The notes: generated by a model not told the origin, from the sequence alone. Shown: positions 7,619 through 15,268, counted from the stretch's first letter. The stretch is 44,105 bases of DNA from Agathobacter sp. (GCA_022772675.1 JALEZW010000045.1:1-44105), one strand, 5' to 3'. Numbers and translations are program-made.

Positions 7619-7663
7619 ATCTGAATCATTACAAAATATAGAAAGAAGAGGAGAAAAGAAGGA

Positions 7664-7873
7664 ATGAAAGTAACAGTAGCAGGAAATGCTAAGGATATTG
7701 CAGAAAACACCACCGTTGCACAGCTGATCGTAGACGAGAAGGTAGAAAACCCGGATTACGTTACAGTAACCATCAATGATGAATTTGTAGAACATCATGA
7801 TTTTGAGAGCACCGTATTAAAAGAGAATGACGTTGTTGAATTCTTATATTTCATGGGAGGAGGAAGCTTCTAA
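7664..7873 (+). CDS. hcyS: ThiS/HcyS-like sulfur carrier protein with extended C-terminus
   Basis: This 69-residue beta-grasp protein is of the ThiS/MoaD type. The N-terminal MKVTVAGNAKDI strand, the central VTVTINDEF strand and the C-terminal EFLYFMGGGSF tail fit the family. ThiS-type carriers normally end in Gly-Gly, the group that is adenylated and converted to a thiocarboxylate. Here the chain runs two residues further (-GGGSF), so it cannot be activated until the tail is removed. The same situation is known for HcyS of Wolinella, where a JAMM protease trims the tail. A JAMM gene lies just downstream. The stop codon overlaps the ThiF-like start by one base. A role in thiamine synthesis is less likely: there are no thi genes nearby. 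Confidence 0.85.
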   Translation: MKVTVAGNAKDIAENTTVAQLIVDEKVENPDYVTVTINDEFVEHHDFESTVLKENDVVEFLYFMGGGSF

Positions 7874-8682
7874 TGGCATTTACAAATGAGCAGATGGAGC
7901 GTTACAGCCGCCACATCATCCTGCAGGAGGTTGGTGTAAAGGGACAGAAGAAGCTCCTGAACGGAAAAGTATTAATCATTGGTGCCGGCGGACTGGGTGC
8001 CCCGGCAGCTATGTATCTGGCAGCAGCTGGTGTGGGAACCATCGGTATTGTTGATGCAGATGAGGTTGACCTTTCCAACCTGCAGAGACAGATTATCCAT
8101 GGTACCGCAGATATTGGCAAAGCAAAAGTAAAGTCTGCCAAGGAAACCATGAATGCAATGAATCCGGATGTACAGGTCAATACCTACCGGGAGTTTGTAA
8201 CTTCAGAAAATATCATGGATCTCATTAAGGACTATGATTTTATACTTGACGGAACCGATAACTTCCCGGCAAAATTCTTAATCAACGATGCCTGCGTCAT
8301 GGCAAAAAAACCATTCTGTCATGCAGGAATTATCCGTTTTAAGGGTCAGCTCATGACCTATGTTCCGGGAGAAGGACCATGCTACCGCTGTGTATTCAAG
8401 AATCCACCACCAAAGGACGCAGTTCCGACCTGTAAGCAGGCCGGTGTCATCGGTGCCATGGGTGGAGTTATCGGAAGTCTTCAGGCAATGGAAGCTGTAA
8501 AATATTTAATCGGTGTGGGTGATTTGTTAACCGGTAAACTCTTAACTTTCGATGCCCTCAAGATGGAATTCCATACCATCAAGCTTCCAAAGGCAGATAA
8601 AAACTGTGCAATCTGTGGCGAGCATCCCACCATCACCGAGTTAATCGACTACGAGCAGGTGGAGTGCCCGGATCATAAATAA
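7873..8682 (+). CDS. hcyF: ThiF/MoeB/HcyF-like E1 activating enzyme
   Basis: This enzyme adenylates the C-terminal glycine of a ThiS-like carrier as the first step of making its thiocarboxylate. The ATP-binding motif GAGGLG is at residues 37-42, with DADEVDLSNLQRQ following. Zinc ligands are C170/C173 (CYRC) and C245/C248 (CAIC). A conserved cysteine, C187 in PTCKQAG, is in the position of the E1 catalytic cysteine. The 269-residue length is that of ThiF without a rhodanese domain, so sulfur must come from another protein, plausibly the TusA-like one. It shares one base with the carrier gene (TAATG). Confidence 0.9.
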   Translation: MAFTNEQMERYSRHIILQEVGVKGQKKLLNGKVLIIGAGGLGAPAAMYLAAAGVGTIGIVDADEVDLSNLQRQIIHGTADIGKAKVKSAKETMNAMNPDVQVNTYREFVTSENIMDLIKDYDFILDGTDNFPAKFLINDACVMAKKPFCHAGIIRFKGQLMTYVPGEGPCYRCVFKNPPPKDAVPTCKQAGVIGAMGGVIGSLQAMEAVKYLIGVGDLLTGKLLTFDALKMEFHTIKLPKADKNCAICGEHPTITELIDYEQVECPDHK

Positions 8683-8708
8683 TAATAGTTCAGCTTAATT
8701 TGTATTTG

Positions 8709-8799
8709 CTGTTATAACAGTTTAAAAATCAATTGAAACATAACGCGGCAATTGCTCGTTACTGTAACGGAACATGGCATAAACCCACAAGCAATTGCC
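8709..8799 (+). promoter_or_regulatory. Palindrome and nested stem-loop between hcyF and hcyD
   Basis: CTGTTATAACAG (8709-8720) is a perfect palindrome. GGCAATTGCT (8747-8756) pairs perfectly with AGCAATTGCC (8790-8799), and between them CGTTAC-T-GTAACG (8757-8769) forms an inner hairpin. This is the largest gap (151 bases) inside the sulfur operon. No good promoter is evident here. It could be an operator plus attenuator, or a small repeat element. Confidence 0.5.
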
Positions 8800-8833
8800 T
8801 CATAACCTAAAAGAATTTTTCGAGGTACAATCA

Positions 8834-9250
8834 ATGATACAAATAACGAAGGCAGATTACGAAAAAATCATTGCCCACGCAAAAGCAAATCTCCCGGAGG
8901 AGGCCTGCGGTCTGATTGCCGGCTCAAAGGACGGAGATATCAAAAAAATAGAGAAAGTTTATCTCCTCACCAACATCGACCACACCAACGAGCATTTCTC
9001 CATGGATCCCAGGGAACAGCTTGCGGCCGTTAAGGATATGCGCTCGAATGGTCTGACTATGCTGGGTAACTGGCATTCCCATCCGGAATCTCCATCCCGG
9101 CCATCGGAGGAGGATAAGAGACTTGCCTATGACTCCACCGTCAATTATCTGATTTTATCTCTTATGAATATTGACGAGCCGGTATTAAAGGCATTTGATA
9201 TTGATAAAGACAAAAATGTAACGGTTGAGCCAATGGAGATAACGGAGTAG
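8834..9250 (+). CDS. hcyD: JAMM/MPN+ metalloprotease, HcyD/Mec-like
   Basis: This zinc isopeptidase-type protein of 138 residues is in the Mov34/MPN/PAD-1 family, bacterial M67 branch. The JAMM motif is complete: a glutamate in PEEACGL (23/24), H81-S-H83, seven residues, then S91 and D94. In Mycobacterium, Mec releases cysteine from CysO-Cys; in Wolinella, HcyD both trims the HcyS tail and releases homocysteine from the HcyS adduct. Both jobs fit here, given the -GGGSF carrier tail and MetY. A frame is open from 8795, but that ATG lies within the AGCAATTGCC stem arm, whereas CGAGGT precedes the ATG at 8834. It is separated from trxB by 3 bases. Confidence 0.88.
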   Translation: MIQITKADYEKIIAHAKANLPEEACGLIAGSKDGDIKKIEKVYLLTNIDHTNEHFSMDPREQLAAVKDMRSNGLTMLGNWHSHPESPSRPSEEDKRLAYDSTVNYLILSLMNIDEPVLKAFDIDKDKNVTVEPMEITE

Positions 9251-9253
9251 CCT

Positions 9254-10165
9254 ATGTATGATCTGGTAATTATCGGCAGCGGACCTGCGGGACTGGCAGC
9301 TGCCATTTATGCAAAAAGAGCCTGCTTAAACCTTCTTCTTCTGGAAAAGGAGCCCATGGGTGGAGGGCAGATTATTTATACCGAGCAGGTAGATAATTAT
9401 CCGGGACTTCCGGGAATCAATGGATTTGAACTGGCCCAGAAATTAGAGCAGCATGCCAGGGAGCTTTCGGTTCCTTCCCAGAGTGCGGAAGTTGTCCGGG
9501 TGGAAAAAGAGGGAGATAACTGGAAAATTATTTTGGATTCCGGTGCGGAAATTCTGACACAGACAGTCCTTCTTGCCACCGGAGCCAGCCACAGAAAGCT
9601 TGGAGTACCGGGAGAAGCAGAGCTTACCGGTGCCGGAGTATCCTACTGCGCCACCTGTGACGGAGCATTTTTCAGGGATAAGACAGCGGCTGTTGTGGGA
9701 GGCGGAGATGTGGCATTAGAGGATGCACTCTATCTGGCAAAAGGCTGTAAGCAGGTCTATCTGATTCACCGCAGACAGGAACTGCGGGCTGCAAAAGTTC
9801 TGCAGGAACAGGTAATGGCTGAGGGAAAAATCACATTTATCCCGGATACCGTGATTACGGAAATTAAGGGAAACGGAAAAGTAGAAAAGGCTGTACTGCT
9901 CAATAAAAAGGATGGAACTGCCAGTGAACTTCCGCTGGATGCGGTGTTTATTGCAGTTGGAATGAATCCGGAAACAGATGCAGTTGCCTCGGTTCTGACC
10001 CTTGACAATGGCTATGTCCGTGCCGGTGAGGACGGAGTGACAGAACAGCCGGGACTGTTTGTGGCAGGAGATGTCCGTACCAAGAGACTTCGCCAGATCG
10101 TAACAGCTGTCTCGGATGGAGCCAACGCAGTTACCAGTATTACAGACTATTTAGCACAGCGGTAA
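9254..10165 (+). CDS. trxB: Thioredoxin reductase
   Basis: This is a FAD/NADPH enzyme of 303 residues, the normal length for the low-molecular-weight type. The FAD-binding GSGPAG is at residues 8-13, the redox-active C132-A-T-C135 lies in YCATCDG, and a second nucleotide-binding GGGDVALEDA follows at about residue 148. The C-terminal FVAGDVR is typical. It probably keeps the operon's thioredoxin reduced, with NADPH as electron source. It follows the JAMM gene by 3 bases and precedes the Rrf2 regulator by 28. Confidence 0.93.
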   Translation: MYDLVIIGSGPAGLAAAIYAKRACLNLLLLEKEPMGGGQIIYTEQVDNYPGLPGINGFELAQKLEQHARELSVPSQSAEVVRVEKEGDNWKIILDSGAEILTQTVLLATGASHRKLGVPGEAELTGAGVSYCATCDGAFFRDKTAAVVGGGDVALEDALYLAKGCKQVYLIHRRQELRAAKVLQEQVMAEGKITFIPDTVITEIKGNGKVEKAVLLNKKDGTASELPLDAVFIAVGMNPETDAVASVLTLDNGYVRAGEDGVTEQPGLFVAGDVRTKRLRQIVTAVSDGANAVTSITDYLAQR

Positions 10166-10193
10166 AATGCAGTGATTGGAAGGGGGTGAGATC

Positions 10194-10622
10194 GTGCTGA
10201 TTTCTTCAAGGGGACAGTATGCAATCCGTATTTTGCTGGATCTTGCGATTCACGAGAACGGGGAAGCAATCAACGTCAAAACCATTGCACAGAGGCAGGA
10301 TCTTTCGGAAAAATATATGGAGCAGATTCTAAGTGTTCTGCAGAAGGCGGGCATTGTTGTCAGTACCCGCGGTTATCATGGCGGTTATCACCTTTCTGGA
10401 AAACCGGAAAGTTATTCCGTGGGAACCATCCTGCGTACGGTAGACGGACCGCTGATTCCTGCCAATCAGCAGCCGGAATCAGCTGGAAATCCCATTGATC
10501 AGGTGGTAAATGAACTGTGGGTGAATCTTCAGAATGAAATTGAAAAGACGCTGGACAGTGTGACACTTTTGGATCTGATGAACAGCTATAATGAAAAATT
10601 ATGTTTTAACTATACGATATAG
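10194..10622 (+). CDS. Rrf2-family regulator, CymR-like
   Basis: This is a winged-helix repressor-type protein of about 142 residues. It begins MLISSRGQYAIRILLDLA, close to the usual Rrf2 start. The recognition region DLSEKYMEQIL and the wing STRGYHGGY are clear. It lacks the three clustered cysteines that hold Fe-S in IscR, so it resembles CymR, which in Bacillus senses sulfur status by forming a complex with CysK. I choose the GTG at 10194 over TTG at 10176 because AGGGGGTGAG lies between them at the right distance and the N-terminus then matches the family. It sits 10 bases before cysK, so a regulator-CysK pair is a reasonable inference. The palindrome at 4803-4812 is its best candidate site. 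Confidence 0.85.
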   Translation: MLISSRGQYAIRILLDLAIHENGEAINVKTIAQRQDLSEKYMEQILSVLQKAGIVVSTRGYHGGYHLSGKPESYSVGTILRTVDGPLIPANQQPESAGNPIDQVVNELWVNLQNEIEKTLDSVTLLDLMNSYNEKLCFNYTI

Positions 10623-10632
10623 GAGGTAGCAC

Positions 10633-11562
10633 ATGGCTAAGCTGCAACAGGGAATTCTTGGACTGGTGGGACATACACCTCTTGTGGAAGTCCCTAATTT
10701 TGAGAAGCTGCACCAGTTAAAGGCGCATCTTGCCGTAAAAATTGAATCCTTTAATCCCGGAGGAAGTGTAAAGGACCGTATTGCCCTTGCAATGATTGAG
10801 GAGGCAGAAGAGTCTGGAAAATTAAAGCCGGGTGCGACTATTATTGAACCAACCTCCGGAAATACGGGAATCGGAATCGCAGCTGTATCCGCTGCAAAAG
10901 GCTATCATGCAGTCATGACCATGCCGGAGACCATGAGTATCGAGAGACAAAAACTTCTGGCCGCCTATGGCGCAGAGGTCATTCTGACACCGGGATATCA
11001 GGGGATGAAAGGTGCAATTGATAAGGCTCGTGAGCTGAACGAGAAGATTGAGAATTCTGTTATTTTAAGCCAGTTTACCAATCCATCCAATCCGAAAGCC
11101 CATGTGGCAACGACAGGACCGGAAATCTGGGAGCAGACAGAGGGAGACATAGATGCTTTCGTGGCAGGTGTCGGAACCGGCGGAACGATTTCCGGAACCG
11201 GGATGTATTTAAAATCCAAAAATCCGGATATAAAAGTGGTTGCAGTGGAGCCTGCAGGTTCACCGGTATTAAACGGCGGTACTGCAGGTCCCCACATGAT
11301 TCAGGGAATTGGAGCCGGTTTTATTCCGGATACTTTAAACCGCTCCGTTTATGATGAAGTGATTGATGTGGAAAACGAGGATGCTTTTACATATGCCAGA
11401 GAACTGGCAAAGGTGGAGGGAATTCTGGTTGGTATTTCTTCAGGTGCAGCCCTTGCAGCAGCTGTTACGCTGGCAAAGAGACCGGAATTTGAAGGAAAAA
11501 CTATCGTTGCCCTGCTTCCGGATACGGGAGAGAGATACCTTTCCACTACGTTATTTAAGTAA
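10633..11562 (+). CDS. cysK: Cysteine synthase (O-acetylserine sulfhydrylase)
   Basis: This 309-residue fold-type II PLP enzyme makes cysteine from O-acetylserine and sulfide. The PLP lysine is K47 in NPGGSVKDR, the substrate loop is TSGNTG, and the phosphate-binding GVGTGGT and the C-terminal [10 protein letters not shown] are all intact. AGGAGG precedes the ATG by 6 bases. It closes the sulfur operon, so the operon serves both homocysteine and cysteine. A moonlighting role as CymR partner is possible given the gene order. Confidence 0.95.
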   Translation: MAKLQQGILGLVGHTPLVEVPNFEKLHQLKAHLAVKIESFNPGGSVKDRIALAMIEEAEESGKLKPGATIIEPTSGNTGIGIAAVSAAKGYHAVMTMPETMSIERQKLLAAYGAEVILTPGYQGMKGAIDKARELNEKIENSVILSQFTNPSNPKAHVATTGPEIWEQTEGDIDAFVAGVGTGGTISGTGMYLKSKNPDIKVVAVEPAGSPVLNGGTAGPHMIQGIGAGFIPDTLNRSVYDEVIDVENEDAFTYARELAKVEGILVGISSGAALAAAVTLAKRPEFEGKTIVALLPDTGERYLSTTLFK

Positions 11563-11598
11563 TCTGTGGCTATTTAAAGGGTATGATACAAGGATCAA

Positions 11599-11692
11599 AA
11601 GCCATCCGGTGGATGGCTGTTCTGCGCCGGCCGGAGTGAAGCGTAGACTTGCGCAGCAACGGAGCAATTCGTGTATCAAATGAAGGGCAAAA
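11599..11692. repeat. 94-bp dispersed palindromic repeat, copy 1
   Basis: This aligns without gaps to the reverse complement of 43966-44059 with 8 mismatches (86 of 94). It holds a 7-bp stem GCCATCC-GGT-GGATGGC (11601-11617) and the small hairpin TTGC-GCA-GCAA. Flanking TGATACA (11584-11590) and internal TGTATCA (11672-11678) are inverted relative to each other. The repeat ends 10 bases before the start codon of the radical SAM gene, so it lies in that gene's 5' untranslated region. Confidence 0.85.
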
Positions 11693-11702
11693 GGAGAAAA
11701 GG

Positions 11703-12815
11703 ATGCAGGCAACAAGTATATTGATTAAACCGGTATCTTCGGCATGCAATATTGACTGCCGTTACTGTTTTTACAAAAAGCTTGTGAAAAACAGAGAAAC
11801 CGCAGACTTTGGGCGGATGACAGAAGAAACCGCAGAACAGCTTGTTAAAAATGCAGTTTCCTATGCAGAGGATTTTGTTGCATTTGCATTTCAGGGAGGG
11901 GAGCCGACGCTTGCGGGGCTTCCCTTTTTTGAACATTTTGTGGAGCTGGAACAAAAATATAATACGAAAAATCTTGAGATTCAAAACACCATTCAGACAA
12001 ACGGGACACTGATTGATGAAAAATGGGCGCAGTTTTTGCATGACAATCATTTTCTTGTGGGACTGTCCTTAGATGGTGGAAAAAGTGTAAATGATTTCTG
12101 CCGGGTGGATGCAAAGGGCGAGAGCACTTTTGCAAGGCTTATGGAAACGGTGGAGCTTTTGGACCGGTATCAGGTAGATTACAATATTGTCAGCGTGGTT
12201 ACGGCAAAATCCGTGGAAAAGCTGCATTTTTTGTACAATTTCTTTAAGAAAAAACATTTTATGTATCTGCAGTTTATTCCCTGCATGGATGAGTCACCGG
12301 AGCAGAAAAACCCCTACTCTCTGACGCCGGAAGCATATGGAAAGTTTCTGTGCGAACTGTTTGATTTATGGTACGAAGATTTTTCCCACGGATTTTCCAT
12401 TGATATCCGGATGTTTTCCAATCTGGCGCAGATGGCAGCCGGCTTTCCCCCGGAGGAGTGCGGCATGTGTGGGCACTGCAGTACTTACTTTGTGGTGGAG
12501 TCCAACGGAAATGTCTATCCCTGTGATTTTTATGCGGTGGATGAGTGGAAGCTGGGCACGGTTAAGGAGGACTTTCAGGCACTTTACGACAGCAGGCTGT
12601 CGCAGAAATTTATGGGAATGTCTGCACCGGTTCATGAGAAGTGCAGAAGCTGCAGACATTTTGACCTGTGCCGTGGCGGCTGCAGGCGCTGGAGGGAACC
12701 GGTTCGGGAAGGAGAGGCTGCTTTAAATGTGCTGTGTCCTGCCTATGAAATGTTTTTTGACCACTGCATGGAACGCATCTTCCTGTTGGGAGACTATATA
12801 AAAAGCCGGATGTGA
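11703..12815 (+). CDS. Anaerobic sulfatase-maturase-like radical SAM/SPASM enzyme
   Basis: This 370-residue radical SAM protein has the N-terminal cluster C15-x3-C19-x2-C22 (CNIDCRYC), the glycine-rich QGGEPTL motif and a C-terminal SPASM region with CGMCGHC, GNVYPCDFY and CRSCRHFDLCRGGC. This matches anSME, which oxidises an active-site Cys or Ser of sulfatases to formylglycine. No sulfatase is in the window, so the substrate must be elsewhere, or the enzyme modifies another protein or peptide. AAAGGAG stands before the ATG at 11703; an upstream open frame from 11649 lies in the dispersed repeat and is unlikely to be translated. A LacI-type regulator follows, suggesting control by a sugar. 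Confidence 0.88.
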   Translation: MQATSILIKPVSSACNIDCRYCFYKKLVKNRETADFGRMTEETAEQLVKNAVSYAEDFVAFAFQGGEPTLAGLPFFEHFVELEQKYNTKNLEIQNTIQTNGTLIDEKWAQFLHDNHFLVGLSLDGGKSVNDFCRVDAKGESTFARLMETVELLDRYQVDYNIVSVVTAKSVEKLHFLYNFFKKKHFMYLQFIPCMDESPEQKNPYSLTPEAYGKFLCELFDLWYEDFSHGFSIDIRMFSNLAQMAAGFPPEECGMCGHCSTYFVVESNGNVYPCDFYAVDEWKLGTVKEDFQALYDSRLSQKFMGMSAPVHEKCRSCRHFDLCRGGCRRWREPVREGEAALNVLCPAYEMFFDHCMERIFLLGDYIKSRM

Positions 12816-12848
12816 ATGAAAAGGTGGGTCAGGAAAGGATGGTTACAT

Positions 12849-13922
12849 ATGTCGATAAAGAAAATAGCAGACAGCGTGGGTGTTTCACCGGCAACGGTAT
12901 CCCGTGTGCTCAATAATCCGGATTACCACTGCTCGTCTCCGGAACTCAGGGATAAAATATGGAATACGGCAATGCAGATGAATTACGTGCCCAACGAGGC
13001 GGCAAGACAGCTGAAAACCGGTAAAATACCGGAACAGAAAACCTATTGTATCCACGTACTGATGACCCGTATGGATGCCGCTTCTTCTGATCCTTTTTTC
13101 CAGGAGCTGCTCAGGGTGGTGGAAAGCGAGATACACAGACAGGGCTGTATCCTTTCAAAGGTATGGTACCGCTCGATTTTTTCCAATGATAAACGGTGCA
13201 AACGGGAGAATCTGGATGCTGTGATCGACCGGATGCTGGAGGAAACGGATGGAAAAGGGGATGGACTGATCATCATCGGTAAATGTAACCATAAAGCCCT
13301 GATCAAGCTGCAACAGTATTACAAGGCAACGGTTTATGTAAACCGCGATTCCTCCCAGGGAGAAGTGGATGAGGTCATCTGTAATGGAAAAAAGGTGGCA
13401 AGCTCTGCGGTGGAGTATTTGATTGAGCTGGGACATGAAAACATCGGTTATGTGGGTAGCTGCCATAATGAGGCCCGTTATCAGGGATATCTGGAGACTC
13501 TGCAGGCAAATGGGCTTGATGTGGACAGTAATTTCATTATCGAGACTAAGCAGACGGAGATGGAAGGCTTTGAGGCCATGGAGAAATTTTCAAATTCGGA
13601 AAAATGTCCCACCGGAATTTACTGTAGTAACGATATCACAGCCATTGGTATGTTAAAATATTTAAACAAGCATAAAAACCGTTACTATATGCCCTCCATT
13701 ATTTCCAGCGATGGAATCGAGGAGGCAATGTATACCACGCCCATGTTAACCACCATTCAGGTATCCAAGGAGGAGATGGGGAAATTTGCCCTTTATCTTC
13801 TGGTGGACAGGCTTAGGGGCGGCCACCGGGGCAAGGTGAAAATTGAGCTGGAATGCAGGCTTATGAAACGGGAGAGCTGTACTTCTGTGGACGAAAGCCG
13901 CTGGTGCGAATACTATATTTAA
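12849..13922 (+). CDS. LacI-family transcriptional regulator
   Basis: The N-terminal helix-turn-helix reads MSIKKIADSVGVSPATVSRVLNN in outline, followed by the hinge region NEAARQLKTGK, then a periplasmic-binding-like effector domain with VNRDSS, GHENIGYVG and the YCSNDITAIGML motif. The 357-residue length is slightly longer than usual. A start at 12816 is possible by frame, but AGGAAAGGA precedes 12849 and that start matches the family. It follows the radical SAM gene by 33 bases and probably regulates a sugar-related gene set. The effector cannot be read from sequence. Confidence 0.88.
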   Translation: MSIKKIADSVGVSPATVSRVLNNPDYHCSSPELRDKIWNTAMQMNYVPNEAARQLKTGKIPEQKTYCIHVLMTRMDAASSDPFFQELLRVVESEIHRQGCILSKVWYRSIFSNDKRCKRENLDAVIDRMLEETDGKGDGLIIIGKCNHKALIKLQQYYKATVYVNRDSSQGEVDEVICNGKKVASSAVEYLIELGHENIGYVGSCHNEARYQGYLETLQANGLDVDSNFIIETKQTEMEGFEAMEKFSNSEKCPTGIYCSNDITAIGMLKYLNKHKNRYYMPSIISSDGIEEAMYTTPMLTTIQVSKEEMGKFALYLLVDRLRGGHRGKVKIELECRLMKRESCTSVDESRWCEYYI

Positions 13923-13984
13923 TTTTGCAGCTGCATAAATGCAAAAATAGTGTATAATGGATTCAAACACAGTGGAGGAGACAA

Positions 13985-14482
13985 ATGATGCGTACACTTA
14001 AGACCATAGACAGCCATAACTACACAGAGGATATGCCTGTTTTTGAAAAGTATTCCGTGCGGGGCGTCATCGTACGGGATGGAAAAATTGCCGTGCAGCA
14101 GTCGGCTGCAGGAGATTATAAGATTCTTGGCGGTGGAGTGGAAGAGGGAGAAACCTTTGAGCAGGCACTCATCCGGGAGGTACAGGAGGAATCCGGACTT
14201 AAGGTAATTCCGGATTCCATTCGTGAAATCGGGGAGATTGTGGAAAAACGGAAAGATATTTTTGATTCGTCCATGGTGTATGTCTGTCATTCCTGTTTCT
14301 TTTTCTGTGATGCAGAGGAAGAGATGACTGCTATGCATATGACGGACAGCGAGAAAGAAAAGGGATTTCATCTTGTGTGGGCTGCCCCGGAGGAAATTAT
14401 TGAGGGAAATCAGCCGTTTTTTAAATCCCAGCCCTGGAGTTACAGGGACAGCGAGTTTGTACGTCTGATGCCGGAATTGTAA
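13985..14482 (+). CDS. Nudix hydrolase
   Basis: This 165-residue protein has the complete Nudix box from GGVEEGETFEQAL to REVQEESGL, which hydrolyses nucleoside diphosphates linked to another group. The N-terminal strand GVIVRDGKIAVQQS is typical. The substrate is not predictable. GGAGGAG precedes the ATG, and a TATAAT box (13953-13958) lies 26 bases upstream. A short inverted repeat TTTTGCA/TGCAAAA (within 13921-13947) precedes it. It is transcribed apart from the LacI gene, judging by that promoter-like box. Confidence 0.88.
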   Translation: MMRTLKTIDSHNYTEDMPVFEKYSVRGVIVRDGKIAVQQSAAGDYKILGGGVEEGETFEQALIREVQEESGLKVIPDSIREIGEIVEKRKDIFDSSMVYVCHSCFFFCDAEEEMTAMHMTDSEKEKGFHLVWAAPEEIIEGNQPFFKSQPWSYRDSEFVRLMPEL

Positions 14483-14620
14483 TTATTTTACGCGTTTTTT
14501 ACAAAAAACGACCTGTTTCTTTTACCTGTTTCAGTTAGAATGAAAAAGTTATGTAATGCGTATTGTACACAGAATAACAAGTTTTTCAAATAGCGAACAG
14601 ATAGAAAGCAGGAAGGCAGT

Positions 14621-15268
14621 ATGGAGGAAAAAGAAAAGAAGGCGGAACAGGAATTCTGTAAGGAATGGAATCATAAAGAATTTCAGAAAAAACATGAACT
14701 GGCCCGGAAAATAGTCGAGGATACTCTTAAGCAGCTGAATGATGTTTATATTCAAAGAACCGGGCATGGTTTTATCCGGTTTTTGGAATCCAGAATGAAA
14801 ACTCCGGAAAGTATTTGCGAAAAGCTGAGGCGTAAGGGGTATAAGGTGGATTTTGAGACGGCTGTTGAGAAATTAAATGATTTATCCGGAGTGCGCTGTA
14901 TCTGCTATAGTACCAGGGAAATTTACTGGATTGCAAGACAATTCGGCAAGGATGAACGATTTACGGTAATCAAGGCAAAGGATTATATCAGGAAACCTAA
15001 GAAAAACGGTTACGAGAGCTATCATATCATAATGGATGTTCCCGTGCCGACGGATGAAAAGAAGGAAAAAGTGCAGACCGTCCGGGTAGAACTGCAGCTG
15101 CGTACCATGATTATGGATGCATGGGCCAGCATGGATAACCGTATTTCCTACAAAAAGGATGACAAAATTTCGCCGGAGATGATGAAGCGGATTGAAAAGT
15201 ACGCAAAGATTGGAAGACGGCTGGATAAGCTCATTCAAAGAACCCTCGATGAGGTTGTGGAACAGTAA
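14621..15268 (+). CDS. Small alarmone synthetase (RelQ/YjbM-like GTP pyrophosphokinase)
   Basis: This 215-residue single-domain RelA/SpoT synthetase lacks the HD hydrolase, TGS and ACT parts of long Rel proteins. Seen motifs are RMKTPESI, DLSGVRC, the ATP/GTP-binding DYIRKPKKNGYESYH and VELQLRTMIMDAWASMDN with the catalytic Glu. It should make (p)ppGpp, probably as a homotetramer like RelQ. AGGAAGGC precedes the ATG. The 138-base gap upstream carries a hairpin CGTTTTTT-AC-AAAAAACG (14492-14509) and a 9-bp direct repeat ACCTGTTTC. Confidence 0.9.
   Translation: MEEKEKKAEQEFCKEWNHKEFQKKHELARKIVEDTLKQLNDVYIQRTGHGFIRFLESRMKTPESICEKLRRKGYKVDFETAVEKLNDLSGVRCICYSTREIYWIARQFGKDERFTVIKAKDYIRKPKKNGYESYHIIMDVPVPTDEKKEKVQTVRVELQLRTMIMDAWASMDNRISYKKDDKISPEMMKRIEKYAKIGRRLDKLIQRTLDEVVEQ

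Noticed and set aside
7664-8682. Thiamine biosynthesis thiS-thiF pair
   Set aside because: No thiG, thiH or thiC nearby; instead metY, cysK and a JAMM protease surround the pair, and the carrier has an extra tail.
14511-14533. Direct repeat ACCTGTTTC-TTTT-ACCTGTTTC as an operator
   Set aside because: Only two short pyrimidine-rich copies, with no promoter at a fitting place; chance is likely.
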